A DNA stretch of 49,943 nt, taken from Oxalobacteraceae bacterium. Its GTDB lineage: Bacteria > Pseudomonadota > Gammaproteobacteria > Burkholderiales > Burkholderiaceae_D. Under the pieces are notes generated by a model. It did no database searches. It was not told where the DNA came from and was given only the letters and a program-made list of their open reading frames with translations. Both the position numbers and the translations under genes were made by a program. Shown here in pieces: positions 18,475-28,493 of the stretch (positions within the stretch are counted from its first letter, which is position 1; each line of letters starts with the position of its first letter). Where the stretch lies: the NCBI GenBank assembly GCA_027490725.1, contig JAIXXN010000055.1, positions 1-49,943 on the forward strand, written 5' to 3'.

Positions 18475-18495
18475 TAAGGTTGCAGCAGTGATAAT
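18467..18495 (+). promoter_or_regulatory. Candidate promoter for the response regulator
   Basis: TTGCCT (18467-18472) and GATAAT (18490-18495) are separated by exactly 17 bp, close to sigma-70 consensus. The promoter lies across the kinase stop codon, about 70 nt before the regulator start. A small hairpin, CTGAGC/GCTCAG (18528-18544), sits in the resulting leader. The regulator could thus be made at higher level than the kinase. Confidence 0.45.
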
Positions 18496-18566
18496 TCCTA
18501 AACGCAAGCTATTCTGGCTGGGCGGAGCTGAGCGCGTTGCTCAGAAATAGAATACATGGCGCATCA

Positions 18567-19247
18567 ATGACGCAAATACTCATCGTGGAAGACAATCTGG
18601 ATTATGCCGAGGAGATGGCAGAGTTCCTGATTGAACTGAAGCACGAGGTTCGCATTACCAATAGCGCTAGCGAGATGTGGTCCGCCCTCAGCCATGGCAA
18701 TGTGGGCGTGGTGGTGCTCGATCTGGGCTTGCCGGATGAAGACGGTTTCAACGTCATCCCGCGCATGCGCCAGCTATATCCGCAGATCGGTCTGCTGGTG
18801 CTGACGGGGCGGGTAGCCTTTGATAACCGTATCCTCGGCCTGCGCCTCGGTGCCGACCATTATCTGACCAAGCCGATCAAATTCCCCGAACTGGCGGCCC
18901 ACATCGAAGCCCTGAACCGGCGCGTCGGACCGCAGGAAACCGTCCCCGTGCTGAGCAAGTGGACGCTGCGCGTCAGCGCCCGCCAGCTGGAGCTGGAAGG
19001 CACGCAGATTACCCTGACGGAAAAAGAATGCAATTTCCTGCATTTGCTGACCATTAATACCCGGCCTGTGCCACGTCAGGTGATCGTGGCCGGGATTGGT
19101 GGCGATGATCCGGATGCCGGGCGCCGCGTCGATATGCTGGTGTACCGCCTGCGCAAGAAGGCCCGCACCGGGCTAGGTCAGGATCTGCCCCTGCGCAGCG
19201 CCTATGGCGAAGGCTATAGCCTGTCGGCCAGTTTCAATCTCGCCTGA
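18567..19247 (+). CDS. OmpR/PhoB-type response regulator
   Basis: A 226-residue two-domain regulator. The receiver domain has the acidic pair Glu8-Asp9 (ILIVEDN), the phospho-acceptor Asp52 (VVLDLGLPDEDG), Thr80 (LVLTGR) and Lys102 (YLTKPI). The C-terminal winged helix runs from about residue 130 (LTEKECNFLHLL) to the SAYGEGYSL hairpin. The start at 18567 is chosen because it places the receiver domain at the N-terminus; an upstream TTG at 18537 would add ten non-conserved residues. The partner is the PAS kinase upstream. The DNA-recognition helix (RRVDMLVYRLRKKARTG) is normal for the family. Target genes are unknown; the SNF2 operon itself is a candidate. Confidence 0.9.
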   Translation: MTQILIVEDNLDYAEEMAEFLIELKHEVRITNSASEMWSALSHGNVGVVVLDLGLPDEDGFNVIPRMRQLYPQIGLLVLTGRVAFDNRILGLRLGADHYLTKPIKFPELAAHIEALNRRVGPQETVPVLSKWTLRVSARQLELEGTQITLTEKECNFLHLLTINTRPVPRQVIVAGIGGDDPDAGRRVDMLVYRLRKKARTGLGQDLPLRSAYGEGYSLSASFNLA

Positions 19248-19286
19248 AGCCACTCCGCCGCGCGGCGCCTAGCCCGCAATCCAGCG

Positions 19287-19352
19287 TTCCGGTAAAAATA
19301 GGGACAGAGTCGCGCGCATTTGCGCGTGCGCAAAAATAATCGGGGACAGAGT
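19287..19352 (+). repeat. Left REP-like repeats of the RAYT element
   Basis: TTCCGGTAAAAATAGGGACA continues with GAGTCG to 19312. A second, shorter copy, AATCGGGGACAGAGT, lies at 19338-19352. Between them GCGCGCATTTGCGCG (about 19311-19325) can fold. The first copy is inverted relative to 20158-20186, where the match is GGGACAGAGTCG plus the outer TCCGG and A-rich spacer. Confidence 0.65.
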
Positions 19353-19390
19353 GGTGTAGAATGGTGGTATCACCCATCTGGAGCACTGCT

Positions 19391-20092
19391 ATGGCCCGCT
19401 TACCGCGCCTGATCGTGCCCGGCCAGCCTCACCATGTGATTCAGACCGGCAATAACGATCAACTGATTTTTCACGCCACCGAGGATTACCAGAGCTTTCT
19501 GGACTGGCTGCGTGCTGCCGCAAAACAATACAAAGTTGCCATTCACGCCTATGTGCTGATGCCGAATCACCTGCATTTGCTGGCCACGCCCGCCGATGCC
19601 GACGGTCTGGGGCAGATGATGCAATGGCTGGGGCGCTACTACGTGCCCTATTTCAACCAGAAATACCAGCGCAGCGGCACCCTGTGGAATGGCCGCTACA
19701 AGACTTCCCTGATCGACGCCGAGCAATACTTCATGGATTGCTGCCGTTACATCGAATTCAATCCGGTTCGTAACGGCATGGTGGCGCGCGCCCAGGACTA
19801 TCCCTGGTCCAGCTATGGCCACCATGCGGGGCTGCGTGCTGACAACCTGATTATCGACCATGCCAAGTTCTGGGAACTGGGTAATACGCCGTTCGAGCGC
19901 GAAGCGGCGTATCTGGCGCTGTCCGAGCCGTCGCTGAGTGGCACCGAGGTAGCGCATATCTCGCAGGCTTTGCTAAAGGGCTGGCCACTCGGTTCCGAAC
20001 AGTTTCAGCGGGTGCTGCAGCAGCGCGTCAAACGTCAGGTGTTGCCGGCCAAGCGGGGACGCCCCTTTAAAACCCCGCCGGCCAGCGCGTAA
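19391..20092 (+). CDS. REP-associated tyrosine transposase (RAYT, IS200-like fold)
   Basis: A 233-residue Y1-transposase-fold protein. MARLPRLIVPGQPHHVIQTG is the characteristic N-terminus, the metal-binding His pair is in MPNHLHLLATP near residue 60, and YIEFNPVRNGMVARAQDYPW near residue 120 is the family signature. The C-terminus is basic (KRGRPFK). The start at 19391 is chosen over an upstream in-frame GTG/ATG at 19361 because family members begin MARLPR or similar. RAYTs are single-copy, domesticated-looking transposases that process REP sequences. The flanking inverted repeats at 19287 and 20158 are probably their substrates. The gene appears intact. A strong terminator follows 26 nt after the stop. 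Confidence 0.9.
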   Translation: MARLPRLIVPGQPHHVIQTGNNDQLIFHATEDYQSFLDWLRAAAKQYKVAIHAYVLMPNHLHLLATPADADGLGQMMQWLGRYYVPYFNQKYQRSGTLWNGRYKTSLIDAEQYFMDCCRYIEFNPVRNGMVARAQDYPWSSYGHHAGLRADNLIIDHAKFWELGNTPFEREAAYLALSEPSLSGTEVAHISQALLKGWPLGSEQFQRVLQQRVKRQVLPAKRGRPFKTPPASA

Positions 20093-20117
20093 AACGGACG
20101 GAAACGGTCTGAATAGA

Positions 20118-20147
20118 CCACCGGCAGGCGCTGCCGGTGGTTTTTTT
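20118..20147 (+). terminator. Strong intrinsic terminator after the RAYT gene
   Basis: CCACCGGCAG (20118-20127), loop GCG, CTGCCGGTGG (20131-20140), then seven T residues. A perfect ten-base-pair stem. Confidence 0.9.
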
Positions 20148-20157
20148 AAGACCGGTA

Positions 20158-20225
20158 CGACTCTGTCCCTATTTAATTTTTCCGGAGTCTTTTAATAAAT
20201 TAATTCGACTCCGACCCTAATTATT
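20158..20225 (-). repeat. Right REP-like repeats of the RAYT element
   Basis: CGACTCTGTCCCTATTTAAT continuing to TCCGGA at 20186 is the inverted partner of the left end at 19287. Immediately after, TTAATTCGACTCCGACCCTA (20200-20219) is a diverged second unit in the same orientation. Confidence 0.65.
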
Positions 20226-20229
20226 CTTG

Positions 20230-20258
20230 TTGAGTTTTCTGCTGCATTGCACTACTCT
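20230..20258 (+). promoter_or_regulatory. Candidate gltB promoter
   Basis: TTGAGT (20230-20235) and TACTCT (20253-20258) are spaced by 17 bp. The predicted start of transcription is near 20265, which gives a leader of about 28 nt before the gltB ATG with GTGGAGA as ribosome binding site. Confidence 0.5.
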
Positions 20259-20292
20259 AGTTTTTCGTTAGTCAAATTGCAGTGGAGAACCC

Positions 20293-23200
20293 ATGAAAGC
20301 CCAAGGTCTGTACGATCCGTCCAATGAACATGATGCCTGCGGCGTCGGTTTCATCGCCCACATCAAAGGCAATAAAAGCCATTCCATCGTGGAACAGGGT
20401 CTGCTGATCCTGAAGAACCTCGATCACCGGGGTGCAGTGGGCGCGGATGCGCTGATGGGCGACGGTGCCGGTATCCTGATCCAGATTCCGGACCAGTACT
20501 ACCGTGACGAAATGGCCAAGCAGGGCGTGGAACTGCCGCCACCGGGCGAATATGGCGTGGGGATGGTGTTCCTGCCGAAGGAAAACGCTTCGCGCATCGC
20601 TTGCGAACAGGAAATCGAGCGCGCCGTGCGTGCCGAAGGTCAGGTCGTGCTGGGCTGGCGCAATGTGCCGATCGACAGCGAGATGCCGATGTCGCCGACG
20701 GTACGTGCCAAAGAACCGGTGATCCGCCAGATCTTCATCGGCCGTGGCGCCGACATCATGGTGACCGATGCGCTGGAGCGCAAACTGTATGTGATCCGCA
20801 AATCGTCGGGCCACGCGATTCAGGCACTGAAACTGATCCACGGTAAAGAATTCTTCGTCGCTTCGCTGTCGGCCCGTACCATCGTCTACAAAGGTTTGCT
20901 GCTGGCCGATCAGGTGGGTGTGTACTACAAGGACCTGCAGGATGCGCGCTGCATCTCGGCACTGGCACTGGTGCACCAGCGCTTCTCCACCAATACCTTC
21001 CCGGAATGGCCACTGGCTCACCCGTACCGCCTGCTGGCGCACAACGGCGAGATCAACACCGTTAAAGGTAACTTCAACTGGATGCGCGCCCGTGAAGGCG
21101 TGATGAAGTCGGCCGTGCTGGGCGACGATCTGCAGAAACTGTTCCCGCTGATCTACGAAGGTCAGTCGGATACCGCCTGCTTCGATAACGCGCTGGAACT
21201 GCTGCTGATGGCGGGCTACCCGATCGCCCAGGCCATGATGATGATGATTCCGGAAGCCTGGGAAAACCACGGCACCATGGATGACAACCGTCGCGCCTTC
21301 TACGAATACCACGCAGCGATGATGGAACCATGGGACGGCCCGGCCGCCATGGCCTTCACCGATGGCCGCTACATCGGCGGTACGCTGGACCGTAACGGTC
21401 TGCGTCCGGCCCGCTATATCGTCACCGACGACGATCTGGTGGTGATGGCTTCGGAATCGGGCGTGCTGCCGATTCCTGAATCGAAAATTATCCAGAAATG
21501 GCGTCTGCAGCCGGGCAAAATGTTCCTGATCGATCTGGAAGCGGGCCGCATCATCGACGACAAGGAACTCAAGGATACATACGCCAACGCCAAGCCGTAC
21601 AAGGCCTGGATTAACGCGGTGCGCATCAAGCTCAACGAAATCAAGCTGAGCGAAAGCCAGCTGGCCGTGAACCGCGTCAAGTACAGCGCTGCGCCCGGTG
21701 AAAAAGCCGTGGCCTCGGTGCTGGACCGTCAGCAAGCCTTCGGCTACACCCAGGAAGACCTGAAGTTCGTGCTGGCGCCGATGGCCACCAATGCCGAAGA
21801 AGCCACCGGTTCGATGGGTAATGACTCGCCACTGGCCGTCATGTCCAACAAGCTGAAACCGCTGTACAACTACTTCAAGCAACTGTTCGCACAAGTCACC
21901 AACCCGCCGATCGACCCGATCCGCGAAGCGATGGTGATGTCGCTGGTGTCCTTCATCGGCCCGAAACCGAACCTGCTCGATACCAACAACGTCAATCCGC
22001 CGATGCGTCTCGAAGTGTCGCAGCCAGTACTGGGCTTCGACGACATGGCGCGTTTGCGCGGCATCAGCCAGCATACCGGCGGCAAGTTCAAATCGTATGA
22101 ACTGAGCATCTGCTATCCGGTAGCGTGGGGTAAAGAAGGTGTGGAAGCCTGCCTGGCCTCGCTGTGTGCCGAAGCTGTCGATGCGGTGAAATCGGGTCAC
22201 AACATCCTGATCGTGTCGGACCGTTCGGTGGGCGTGGACCGCGTGGCGATCCCGGCCCTGCTGGCAACCTCGACCGTGCACCAGCATCTGGTCAGCAAAG
22301 GCTTGCGCGCCTCTACCGGTCTGGTGGTGGAAACCGGCTCGGCCCGCGAAACCCATCACTTCGCGCTGCTGGCTGGCTATGGCGCCGAAGCGATCCACCC
22401 TTACCTGGCCATGGAAACCCTGGCTGAGCTGGCCCCTGGCCTGCCCGGTGACGTGAGCGCCGAACAGGCGGTCTACAACTACACCAAAGCCATCGGCAAA
22501 GGCCTGATGAAGGTGATGTCGAAGATGGGTATTTCGACCTATATGTCTTACTGCGGCGCGCAGATTTTCGAAGCCGTTGGTCTGAACAAGTCGCTGGTCG
22601 ATAAATACTTCAAAGGCACGGCTTCGAATGTGCAGGGGATCGGCGTGTTCGAAGTGGCCGAAGAAGCACTGCGTCTGCACCATCTGGCCTTCGGCAATGA
22701 TCCGGTGCTGGCCGACAAACTCGACGCCGGTGGCGAATACGCCTTCCGCGTACGCGGTGAAGACCACCTGTGGACCCCGGATGCGATCGCCAAGCTGCAG
22801 CATTCGACCCGTAGCAACAACTTCAACAGCTACAAGGAATATGCCCAGATCATCAATGATCAGAGCAAGCGTCACCTGACCCTGCGTGGTCTGTTCGAAT
22901 TCAAGATCGATCCGAGCAAGGCGATCCCGCTCGACGAAGTGGAACCGGCCAAGGAAATCGTGAAACGTTTCGCAACCGGCGCGATGTCGATGGGTTCGAT
23001 CTCGACCGAAGCCCACGCCACGCTGGCGGTGGCGATGAACCGCATCGGCGGTAAATCGAACACCGGCGAAGGCGGCGAAGATCCATCGCGTTACACCATG
23101 GAGCTGAAAGGCATCAAGATCAAGCAGGGCGAGACCATGGCCAGCGTGATGGGCAAAGAGCAGATGGTGGTCGACATTCCGCTGCAGGAAGGCGATTCGC

Positions 23201-25002
23201 TGCGCTCGCGCATCAAGCAGGTCGCGTCCGGCCGCTTCGGTGTGACGGCTGCCTACCTGAACTCGGCTGACCAGATCCAGATCAAAATGGCCCAGGGCGC
23301 CAAGCCGGGCGAAGGCGGTCAGCTGCCCGGCCACAAAGTGTCGGAATACATTGCCACGCTGCGCTTCTCGGTGCCGGGTGTCGGCCTGATTTCGCCACCA
23401 CCGCACCACGACATCTATTCGATCGAAGATCTGGCCCAGCTGATTCACGATCTGAAGAACGCCAATCCGCGCGCTTCGATCTCCGTGAAACTGGTGTCGG
23501 AAGTCGGTATCGGTACGGTGGCTGCCGGTGTTACCAAGGCCAAAGCTGACCACGTGGTGGTGGCTGGCCATGACGGCGGTACCGGTGCCTCGCCACTGTC
23601 GTCGGTGAAACACGCGGGTACGCCATGGGAACTGGGTCTGGCTGAAACCCAGCAGACGCTGGTGCTGAACGGTCTGCGTAGCCGTATCCGTGTGCAGGCC
23701 GACGGCCAGATGCGTACCGGCCGCGACGTGGTGATCGCCGCCATGCTGGGCGCTGACGAAATCGGCTTCGCTACCGCACCGCTGGTGGTGGAAGGCTGCA
23801 TCATGATGCGTAAATGCCACCTGAATACCTGCCCGGTCGGTGTCGCGACCCAGGATCCGGTGCTGCGCGCCAAGTTCTCCGGCAAGCCGGAATACGTGGT
23901 CAACTACTTCTTCTTCGTCGCCGAAGAAGCCCGTCAGCTGATGGCGCAACTGGGTATCCGTACCTATGACGAGCTGATCGGCCGCGTCGATCTGCTGGAT
24001 AAATCGAAGGCCATCACCCACTGGAAAGCCCAGGGTCTGGACTTTAGCGCGATCTTCTACTCGCCACAGGTACCGAACGGCGATTCCATCTATCACACCA
24101 TGGAACAGGATCACGGTCTGGACAAGGCGCTTGATCACAAGCTGATCGCGCAAGCCAAGGCGGCGCTGGAAAAAGGCGAGCGCGTCTCGTTCATCTCGCC
24201 GGTGAAGAATCTGAACCGCACCGTGGGTACCATGCTGTCCGGCGAAGTGGCCAAGCGTTACGGCCACGCCGGTCTGCCGGATGACACCATCCACATCCAG
24301 TTGCAAGGTACTGCAGGTCAGTCGGCCTGTGCCTTCTTGGCGCATGGCATCACCATCGATCTGGTCGGCGAGGGTAATGACTACGTGGGTAAGGGGCTGT
24401 CGGGTGGTCGCATTATCGTGCGTCCGAATACCGAATTCCGCGGCTGGGCGGTGAACAACATCATTATCGGTAACACCGTGCTGTACGGCGCGATTGCCGG
24501 CGAAGCTTTCTTCAACGGCGTAGCCGGCGAGCGTTTCGCCGTGCGTAACTCGGGCGCCACGGCCATTGTCGAAGGTACCGGTGACCACGGTTGCGAATAC
24601 ATGACCGGCGGTACCGTGGTGGTACTGGGCAGCACCGGCCGCAACTTCGCTGCCGGTATGTCGGGCGGGGTGGCCTATGTCTACGATCCGGAAGGCGATT
24701 TCGCGGCACGCTGCAATACCGCCATGGTATCGCTGGAGCCGGTGCTGACGGCCAAGGAACAGGAAGCGCAGCGCACCACCTTCCACGTGCAGCACAAGGA
24801 TACCGGACATGAAGCCGATGAAGTGATCCTGAAGCGCCTGATCGAACGTCACTTCAAGCACACCGGCAGCACCCGTGCCCGCCTGTTGCTGGATAACTGG
24901 GCCGAAGGTCGCAGCAAGTTCGTCAAAGTATTCCCGAACGAATACAAACGGGCACTGGCTGAAATGGTCGAACTGGCCGCCGCTCAACCGATTGCTGCCT
25001 GA
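20293..25002 (+). CDS. gltB: Glutamate synthase (NADPH) large subunit
   Basis: A 1569-residue alpha subunit of full length. A 15-residue propeptide ([15 protein letters not shown]) would be removed to expose Cys16 as the N-terminal nucleophile of the class II glutamine amidotransferase domain (to about residue 430). The FMN-binding synthase domain (about 830-1230) carries the 3Fe-4S cysteines Cys1169, Cys1175 and Cys1180 in the expected C-x5-C-x4-C spacing. The C-terminal beta-helix (GXGXG) domain follows, for example [15 protein letters not shown] near residue 1337. The enzyme transfers the glutamine amide to 2-oxoglutarate to make two glutamates. It is followed by gltD after 40 nt. Very few TTA, CTA or TCA codons are used, which creates a long antisense shadow frame. 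Confidence 0.98.
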   Translation: MKAQGLYDPSNEHDACGVGFIAHIKGNKSHSIVEQGLLILKNLDHRGAVGADALMGDGAGILIQIPDQYYRDEMAKQGVELPPPGEYGVGMVFLPKENASRIACEQEIERAVRAEGQVVLGWRNVPIDSEMPMSPTVRAKEPVIRQIFIGRGADIMVTDALERKLYVIRKSSGHAIQALKLIHGKEFFVASLSARTIVYKGLLLADQVGVYYKDLQDARCISALALVHQRFSTNTFPEWPLAHPYRLLAHNGEINTVKGNFNWMRAREGVMKSAVLGDDLQKLFPLIYEGQSDTACFDNALELLLMAGYPIAQAMMMMIPEAWENHGTMDDNRRAFYEYHAAMMEPWDGPAAMAFTDGRYIGGTLDRNGLRPARYIVTDDDLVVMASESGVLPIPESKIIQKWRLQPGKMFLIDLEAGRIIDDKELKDTYANAKPYKAWINAVRIKLNEIKLSESQLAVNRVKYSAAPGEKAVASVLDRQQAFGYTQEDLKFVLAPMATNAEEATGSMGNDSPLAVMSNKLKPLYNYFKQLFAQVTNPPIDPIREAMVMSLVSFIGPKPNLLDTNNVNPPMRLEVSQPVLGFDDMARLRGISQHTGGKFKSYELSICYPVAWGKEGVEACLASLCAEAVDAVKSGHNILIVSDRSVGVDRVAIPALLATSTVHQHLVSKGLRASTGLVVETGSARETHHFALLAGYGAEAIHPYLAMETLAELAPGLPGDVSAEQAVYNYTKAIGKGLMKVMSKMGISTYMSYCGAQIFEAVGLNKSLVDKYFKGTASNVQGIGVFEVAEEALRLHHLAFGNDPVLADKLDAGGEYAFRVRGEDHLWTPDAIAKLQHSTRSNNFNSYKEYAQIINDQSKRHLTLRGLFEFKIDPSKAIPLDEVEPAKEIVKRFATGAMSMGSISTEAHATLAVAMNRIGGKSNTGEGGEDPSRYTMELKGIKIKQGETMASVMGKEQMVVDIPLQEGDSLRSRIKQVASGRFGVTAAYLNSADQIQIKMAQGAKPGEGGQLPGHKVSEYIATLRFSVPGVGLISPPPHHDIYSIEDLAQLIHDLKNANPRASISVKLVSEVGIGTVAAGVTKAKADHVVVAGHDGGTGASPLSSVKHAGTPWELGLAETQQTLVLNGLRSRIRVQADGQMRTGRDVVIAAMLGADEIGFATAPLVVEGCIMMRKCHLNTCPVGVATQDPVLRAKFSGKPEYVVNYFFFVAEEARQLMAQLGIRTYDELIGRVDLLDKSKAITHWKAQGLDFSAIFYSPQVPNGDSIYHTMEQDHGLDKALDHKLIAQAKAALEKGERVSFISPVKNLNRTVGTMLSGEVAKRYGHAGLPDDTIHIQLQGTAGQSACAFLAHGITIDLVGEGNDYVGKGLSGGRIIVRPNTEFRGWAVNNIIIGNTVLYGAIAGEAFFNGVAGERFAVRNSGATAIVEGTGDHGCEYMTGGTVVVLGSTGRNFAAGMSGGVAYVYDPEGDFAARCNTAMVSLEPVLTAKEQEAQRTTFHVQHKDTGHEADEVILKRLIERHFKHTGSTRARLLLDNWAEGRSKFVKVFPNEYKRALAEMVELAAAQPIAA

Positions 25003-25042
25003 GTTGCAGCGAGACTCGACAGAACATATTTAAGGATTTATC

Positions 25043-26506
25043 GTGGGTAAAATCACCGGCTTCATGGAATTCCAGCGTCAGGACGAGGGCTATCTGCCAC
25101 CGGCGACGCGCTTGAAAAACTATTCCGAGTTCATCATTCCTCTGACCAAAGAACAGGCCACCATCCAGGGCGCACGCTGCATGGATTGCGGCATCCCGTT
25201 CTGTAACAATGGCTGCCCGGTCAACAACATCATCCCGGACTGGAATGATCTGGTGTATCGCGGTAACTACCGCGAAGCGCTGGAAACCCTGCATTCGACC
25301 AATAACTTCCCGGAATTTACCGGCCGTATCTGCCCGGCACCGTGCGAATCAGCTTGCACGCTGGGCATCCACGAAGCCCCGGTCGGGATTAAATCGATCG
25401 AACACAAGATCATCGATGAGGGCTGGGAACACGGCTGGGTTACCCCGCAGGTGGCCGAAGTCAAAACCGGCAAGAAAGTGGCGGTGGTCGGTTCCGGTCC
25501 TGCCGGTCTGGCTGCTGCCCAGCAACTGGCGCGCGCCGGTCATGCCGTGACGGTGTTCGAAAAGAGCGACCGCGTCGGTGGTCTGCTGCGTTACGGCATC
25601 CCTGACTTCAAACTGGAAAAATCGCATATCGACCGTCGTATCGAGCAGATGCAGGCCGAAGGCGTGGTATTCCGCACCAGCGTGCTGGTCGGTAAAGACT
25701 TCCCGGCCAACGTCAACAACTGGGCCAAGGAAACCATCTTCCCGGAAGATCTGGAAAAAGATTACGACGCCGTGATTCTGGCCGGTGGTGCAGAACAGCC
25801 GCGCGACCTGCCGGTACCGGGCCGCGAGCTGAAAGGCGTGCATTTCGCCATGGACTTCCTGCCCCAGCAGAACAAAGTCAATGCTGGCGACAAGGTCAAA
25901 GACCAGCTGAAAGCCACCGGCAAGCACGTGGTGGTGATTGGTGGCGGCGATACCGGTTCCGACTGCGTGGGGACCTCGAACCGCCATGGCGCGGCCTCGG
26001 TGACCCAGTTCGAACTGATGCCGATGCCACCGGAACAGGAAAACAAACCGCTGGTATGGCCATACTGGCCGACCAAGCTGCGCACTTCGTCCTCGCACGA
26101 CGAAGGTTGCTCGCGTGACTGGGCGGTCGCTACCAAGCGCCTGGAAGGCAAAAACGGCAAAGTCGAGAAGCTGATCGCCTGCCGCGTGGAATGGCAGGAC
26201 GGCAAGATGACCGAAGTGGCCGGTTCCGAATTCGAAATGAAAGCTGATCTGGTGTTGCTGGCGATGGGTTTCGTGTCGCCAGTGGCCAACGTGCTGGATG
26301 CCTTCGGCATCGATAAAGATGCCCGTGGCAACGCCAAAGCCAGCACCGACGGTGCCGGCTGCTACCAGACTTCGAGCGCCAAAGTGTTTGCTGCCGGTGA
26401 CGTGCGCCGTGGCCAGTCGCTGGTGGTGTGGGCAATCCGCGAAGGCCGCCAGTGCGCCCGTGCGGTCGACGAGTTCCTGATGGGTAGTTCGGTACTGCCG
26501 CGCTAA
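25043..26506 (+). CDS. gltD: Glutamate synthase (NADPH) small subunit
   Basis: A 487-residue beta subunit. The N-terminal domain has the cysteine clusters [14 protein letters not shown] (near residue 48) and [12 protein letters not shown] (near residue 97) for two low-potential [4Fe-4S] centres. The FAD-binding loop [19 protein letters not shown] is near residue 150 and the NADPH loop [20 protein letters not shown] near residue 300. It passes electrons from NADPH to the large subunit. The start is a GTG at 25043 behind AAGGATTTATC. A strong terminator after the gene closes the gltBD operon. Confidence 0.97.
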   Translation: MGKITGFMEFQRQDEGYLPPATRLKNYSEFIIPLTKEQATIQGARCMDCGIPFCNNGCPVNNIIPDWNDLVYRGNYREALETLHSTNNFPEFTGRICPAPCESACTLGIHEAPVGIKSIEHKIIDEGWEHGWVTPQVAEVKTGKKVAVVGSGPAGLAAAQQLARAGHAVTVFEKSDRVGGLLRYGIPDFKLEKSHIDRRIEQMQAEGVVFRTSVLVGKDFPANVNNWAKETIFPEDLEKDYDAVILAGGAEQPRDLPVPGRELKGVHFAMDFLPQQNKVNAGDKVKDQLKATGKHVVVIGGGDTGSDCVGTSNRHGAASVTQFELMPMPPEQENKPLVWPYWPTKLRTSSSHDEGCSRDWAVATKRLEGKNGKVEKLIACRVEWQDGKMTEVAGSEFEMKADLVLLAMGFVSPVANVLDAFGIDKDARGNAKASTDGAGCYQTSSAKVFAAGDVRRGQSLVVWAIREGRQCARAVDEFLMGSSVLPR

Positions 26507-26534
26507 TTAGCCAGTCTCTACCGCCATACTCGCG

Positions 26535-26576
26535 CCGGTGGTGCATGGGTGATCCCCATCGCCACCGGTTTTTTTT
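26535..26576 (+). terminator. Intrinsic terminator of gltBD
   Basis: CCGGTGG (26535-26541) pairs with CCACCGG (26562-26568), with an inner ATGGG/CCCAT stem, followed by eight T residues. Confidence 0.9.
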
Positions 26577-26681
26577 GCGCTTATTTAGTCAGATCGACAA
26601 TATTTTGCCTTGCCCAACGTCTGCAATCAGGCCGGGTTAATGCGGTGCAGCAATGTAACATTTACAGGCAGGTGTAAATTG

Positions 26682-26711
26682 CTGACTTTCGATTCATTAG
26701 TGTTGTATTAT
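26682..26711 (+). promoter_or_regulatory. Candidate promoter of the mla operon
   Basis: CTGACT (26682-26687) and TATTAT (26706-26711) are 18 bp apart in an AT-rich stretch upstream of mlaF. The rest of the 291-nt gap between gltD and mlaF holds only the gltBD terminator and no ORF of note. Confidence 0.4.
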
Positions 26712-26797
26712 CTGCCATTTGGCGCTTTAGCCACCCCCGTTCAGGGGCGCGTCAGCAGACTTTGGCCTTTCTGAACTACAATACGGCATTAAAAACA

Positions 26798-27613
26798 ATG
26801 AGCTCTGTCGTGTCCAATCTTGTCGAAATCCGTGATTTACACTTTGCCTACGGGAAGCGCGCGATCCTGTCGGGCTTGCAGATGGATTTCCCGCGCGGAA
26901 AAGTTGTCGCCGTTATGGGCGGCTCCGGGAGCGGCAAGACGACCGTCCTGCGTCTGATCGGCGGCCAGTTACGCCCCCAGCGCGGCCATGTCAAAGTGCA
27001 GGGTCAGATCGTGCACCAGTTGAATACGGCCGGGCTGTATCTGCTGCGCCGCAAAATGGGCATGCTGTTCCAGCATGGCGCCCTGTTTACCGATCTGACG
27101 GTGTTCGAAAACGTCGCCTTCCCCCTGCGCGAGCACACCGACCTGTCGGAAGAACTGATCCGCAATCTGGTGTTGATGAAATTGCATGCTGTCGGCCTGC
27201 GCAATGCTGCCAAGCTGAAACCGGGCGAAATTTCCGGCGGGATGGCACGCCGCGTGGCGCTGGCCCGCTGCATCGCGCTCGATCCGGAACTGATTATGTA
27301 TGACGAGCCATTCGCCGGGCTGGACCCGATTTCGATGGGCGTCACCGCGAATCTGATCCGTAATCTGAATACCGCGCTCGGCTCTACCACGGTGCTGGTG
27401 TCGCATGATGTGAAAGAATGCTTCGCCATTGCCGATTACGTTTATTTCCTATCACAAGGCAAAATCGTCGCACATGGCACGCCGCACGACATGATGGTGT
27501 CCACCGACCCGTATGTGAAGCAGTTCGTCAACGCCGAAGCCGATGGCCCGGTTCCCTTCCATTACCCGGGCAAATCGCTGGCCGATGATCTGGGTCTGGA
27601 GGTGCAGTTATGA
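26798..27613 (+). CDS. mlaF: Phospholipid ABC transporter ATP-binding protein MlaF
   Basis: A 271-residue ABC ATPase from the ATG at 26798. Motifs in order are Walker A MGGSGSGKTT, Q-loop MLFQHGALFTDLTV, signature ISGGMARRVALARC, Walker B LIMYDEPFAGLDP and the switch His in LVSHDVKE. SGGMARR is typical of MlaF/Ttg2A. MlaF powers the MlaFEDB complex, which moves phospholipids between the inner membrane and periplasmic MlaC. Other start options are TTG 26762 and GTG 26810; 26798 best matches family length. The stop overlaps mlaE by 4 nt (ATGA). Confidence 0.95.
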   Translation: MSSVVSNLVEIRDLHFAYGKRAILSGLQMDFPRGKVVAVMGGSGSGKTTVLRLIGGQLRPQRGHVKVQGQIVHQLNTAGLYLLRRKMGMLFQHGALFTDLTVFENVAFPLREHTDLSEELIRNLVLMKLHAVGLRNAAKLKPGEISGGMARRVALARCIALDPELIMYDEPFAGLDPISMGVTANLIRNLNTALGSTTVLVSHDVKECFAIADYVYFLSQGKIVAHGTPHDMMVSTDPYVKQFVNAEADGPVPFHYPGKSLADDLGLEVQL

Positions 27614-28395
27614 AGATACACAACGGTTTGTCCAAGCTCGGCGCTACCCTGCGTGACTATGTTGAAAGCATCGGTTACGGCGCGCGCACCTTCCTGAGTG
27701 TGCTCGCGGCCTCGCCCGGATTGCTGCGCCGTCCGCGCTTGCTGATCGAACAATTGCACTTCATCGGTAATTATTCGATGCTGATCATTACCCTGTCGGG
27801 CCTGTTCGTCGGCATGGTGCTGGGTCTGCAGGGCTATTACACGCTGAATAAATATGGCGCGGAACAGTCGCTCGGTCTGCTGGTTGCGCTGGGCTTGAGC
27901 CGCGAACTGGGGCCGGTGATTACGGCACTGCTGTTCGCTGGCCGCGCCGGTACCTCGCTGACGGCAGAAATCGGCCTGATGAAGGCCGGCGAGCAACTGT
28001 CGGCCATGGAAATGATGGCGGTTAACCCGATCCAGCGCGTGCTGGCGCCACGTTTCTGGGCTGGCGTAATTTCGGTGCCGCTGCTGGCGTCCGTGTTCAG
28101 CGCGGTCGGCGTATTCGGCGGCTATCTGGTCGGCGTGCAGCTGATCGGGGTCGATAACGGCGCGTTCTGGTCGCAGATGCAGGATGGTGTCGATATCTGG
28201 AAAGATATTTATAACGGTTTTGCCAAGAGCGTAGTGTTCGGCATCGCCATCACGTTTATCGCCCTGTATCAGGGTTACGAGGCGCAGCCCACCCCGGAAG
28301 ACGTGGCGCGTGCCACCACCCGCACGGTGGTGATCTCGTCGCTGATGATCTGGTGGCTCGATTTCATGATGACGGCGCTGATGTTCAGCAAATAG
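27610..28395 (+). CDS. mlaE: Phospholipid ABC transporter permease MlaE
   Basis: A 261-residue MlaE-family permease with about six hydrophobic segments. The family motif ALGLSRELGPVITALLFAGR near residue 95 and the following GTSLTAEIGLMKAGEQLSAM are diagnostic. It forms the transmembrane core of the Mla inner-membrane complex. It is translationally coupled to mlaF, and a 98-nt gap with a good AAGGA site precedes mlaD. Confidence 0.96.
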   Translation: MKIHNGLSKLGATLRDYVESIGYGARTFLSVLAASPGLLRRPRLLIEQLHFIGNYSMLIITLSGLFVGMVLGLQGYYTLNKYGAEQSLGLLVALGLSRELGPVITALLFAGRAGTSLTAEIGLMKAGEQLSAMEMMAVNPIQRVLAPRFWAGVISVPLLASVFSAVGVFGGYLVGVQLIGVDNGAFWSQMQDGVDIWKDIYNGFAKSVVFGIAITFIALYQGYEAQPTPEDVARATTRTVVISSLMIWWLDFMMTALMFSK

Positions 28396-28493
28396 TTAGG
28401 TAAACAGTTAAGCAAATAAGTCGGGCAGATAAGTCCGGCGAACCGGTGGCGCTGTGCCACGCGCAAACAAGATAATGTAACGAAGGAATCACT

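Larger units (their letters stand above)
19287..20225 (+). mobile_element. RAYT element with REP-like ends
   Basis: A transposase of the REP-associated tyrosine type (19391-20092) is framed by inverted copies of a motif containing GGGACAGAGTCG. The left end is at 19287-19312 and the right end at 20158-20186. There is an extra partial left copy (19332-19352) and an extra related right copy (GACTCCGACCCTAATTA, about 20207-20223). The element sits between the response regulator and gltB, with its right edge only about 5 nt before the candidate gltB promoter. No target-site duplication can be assigned with confidence. Confidence 0.65.

Noticed and set aside
14216..19247. A known phage-defence system built on the SNF2 gene (DISARM or similar)
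   Set aside because: No DUF1998, phospholipase D, methylase or nuclease gene is adjacent; the neighbours are a two-component system.
20272..24987. A 1571-codon antisense ORF covering all of gltB
   Set aside because: It is in the codon-aligned antisense frame. Its stops would be sense codons TTA, CTA and TCA, which this GC-rich genome avoids. gltB is unmistakable and the antisense product has no recognisable domain and an odd His/Phe/Gly-rich composition.
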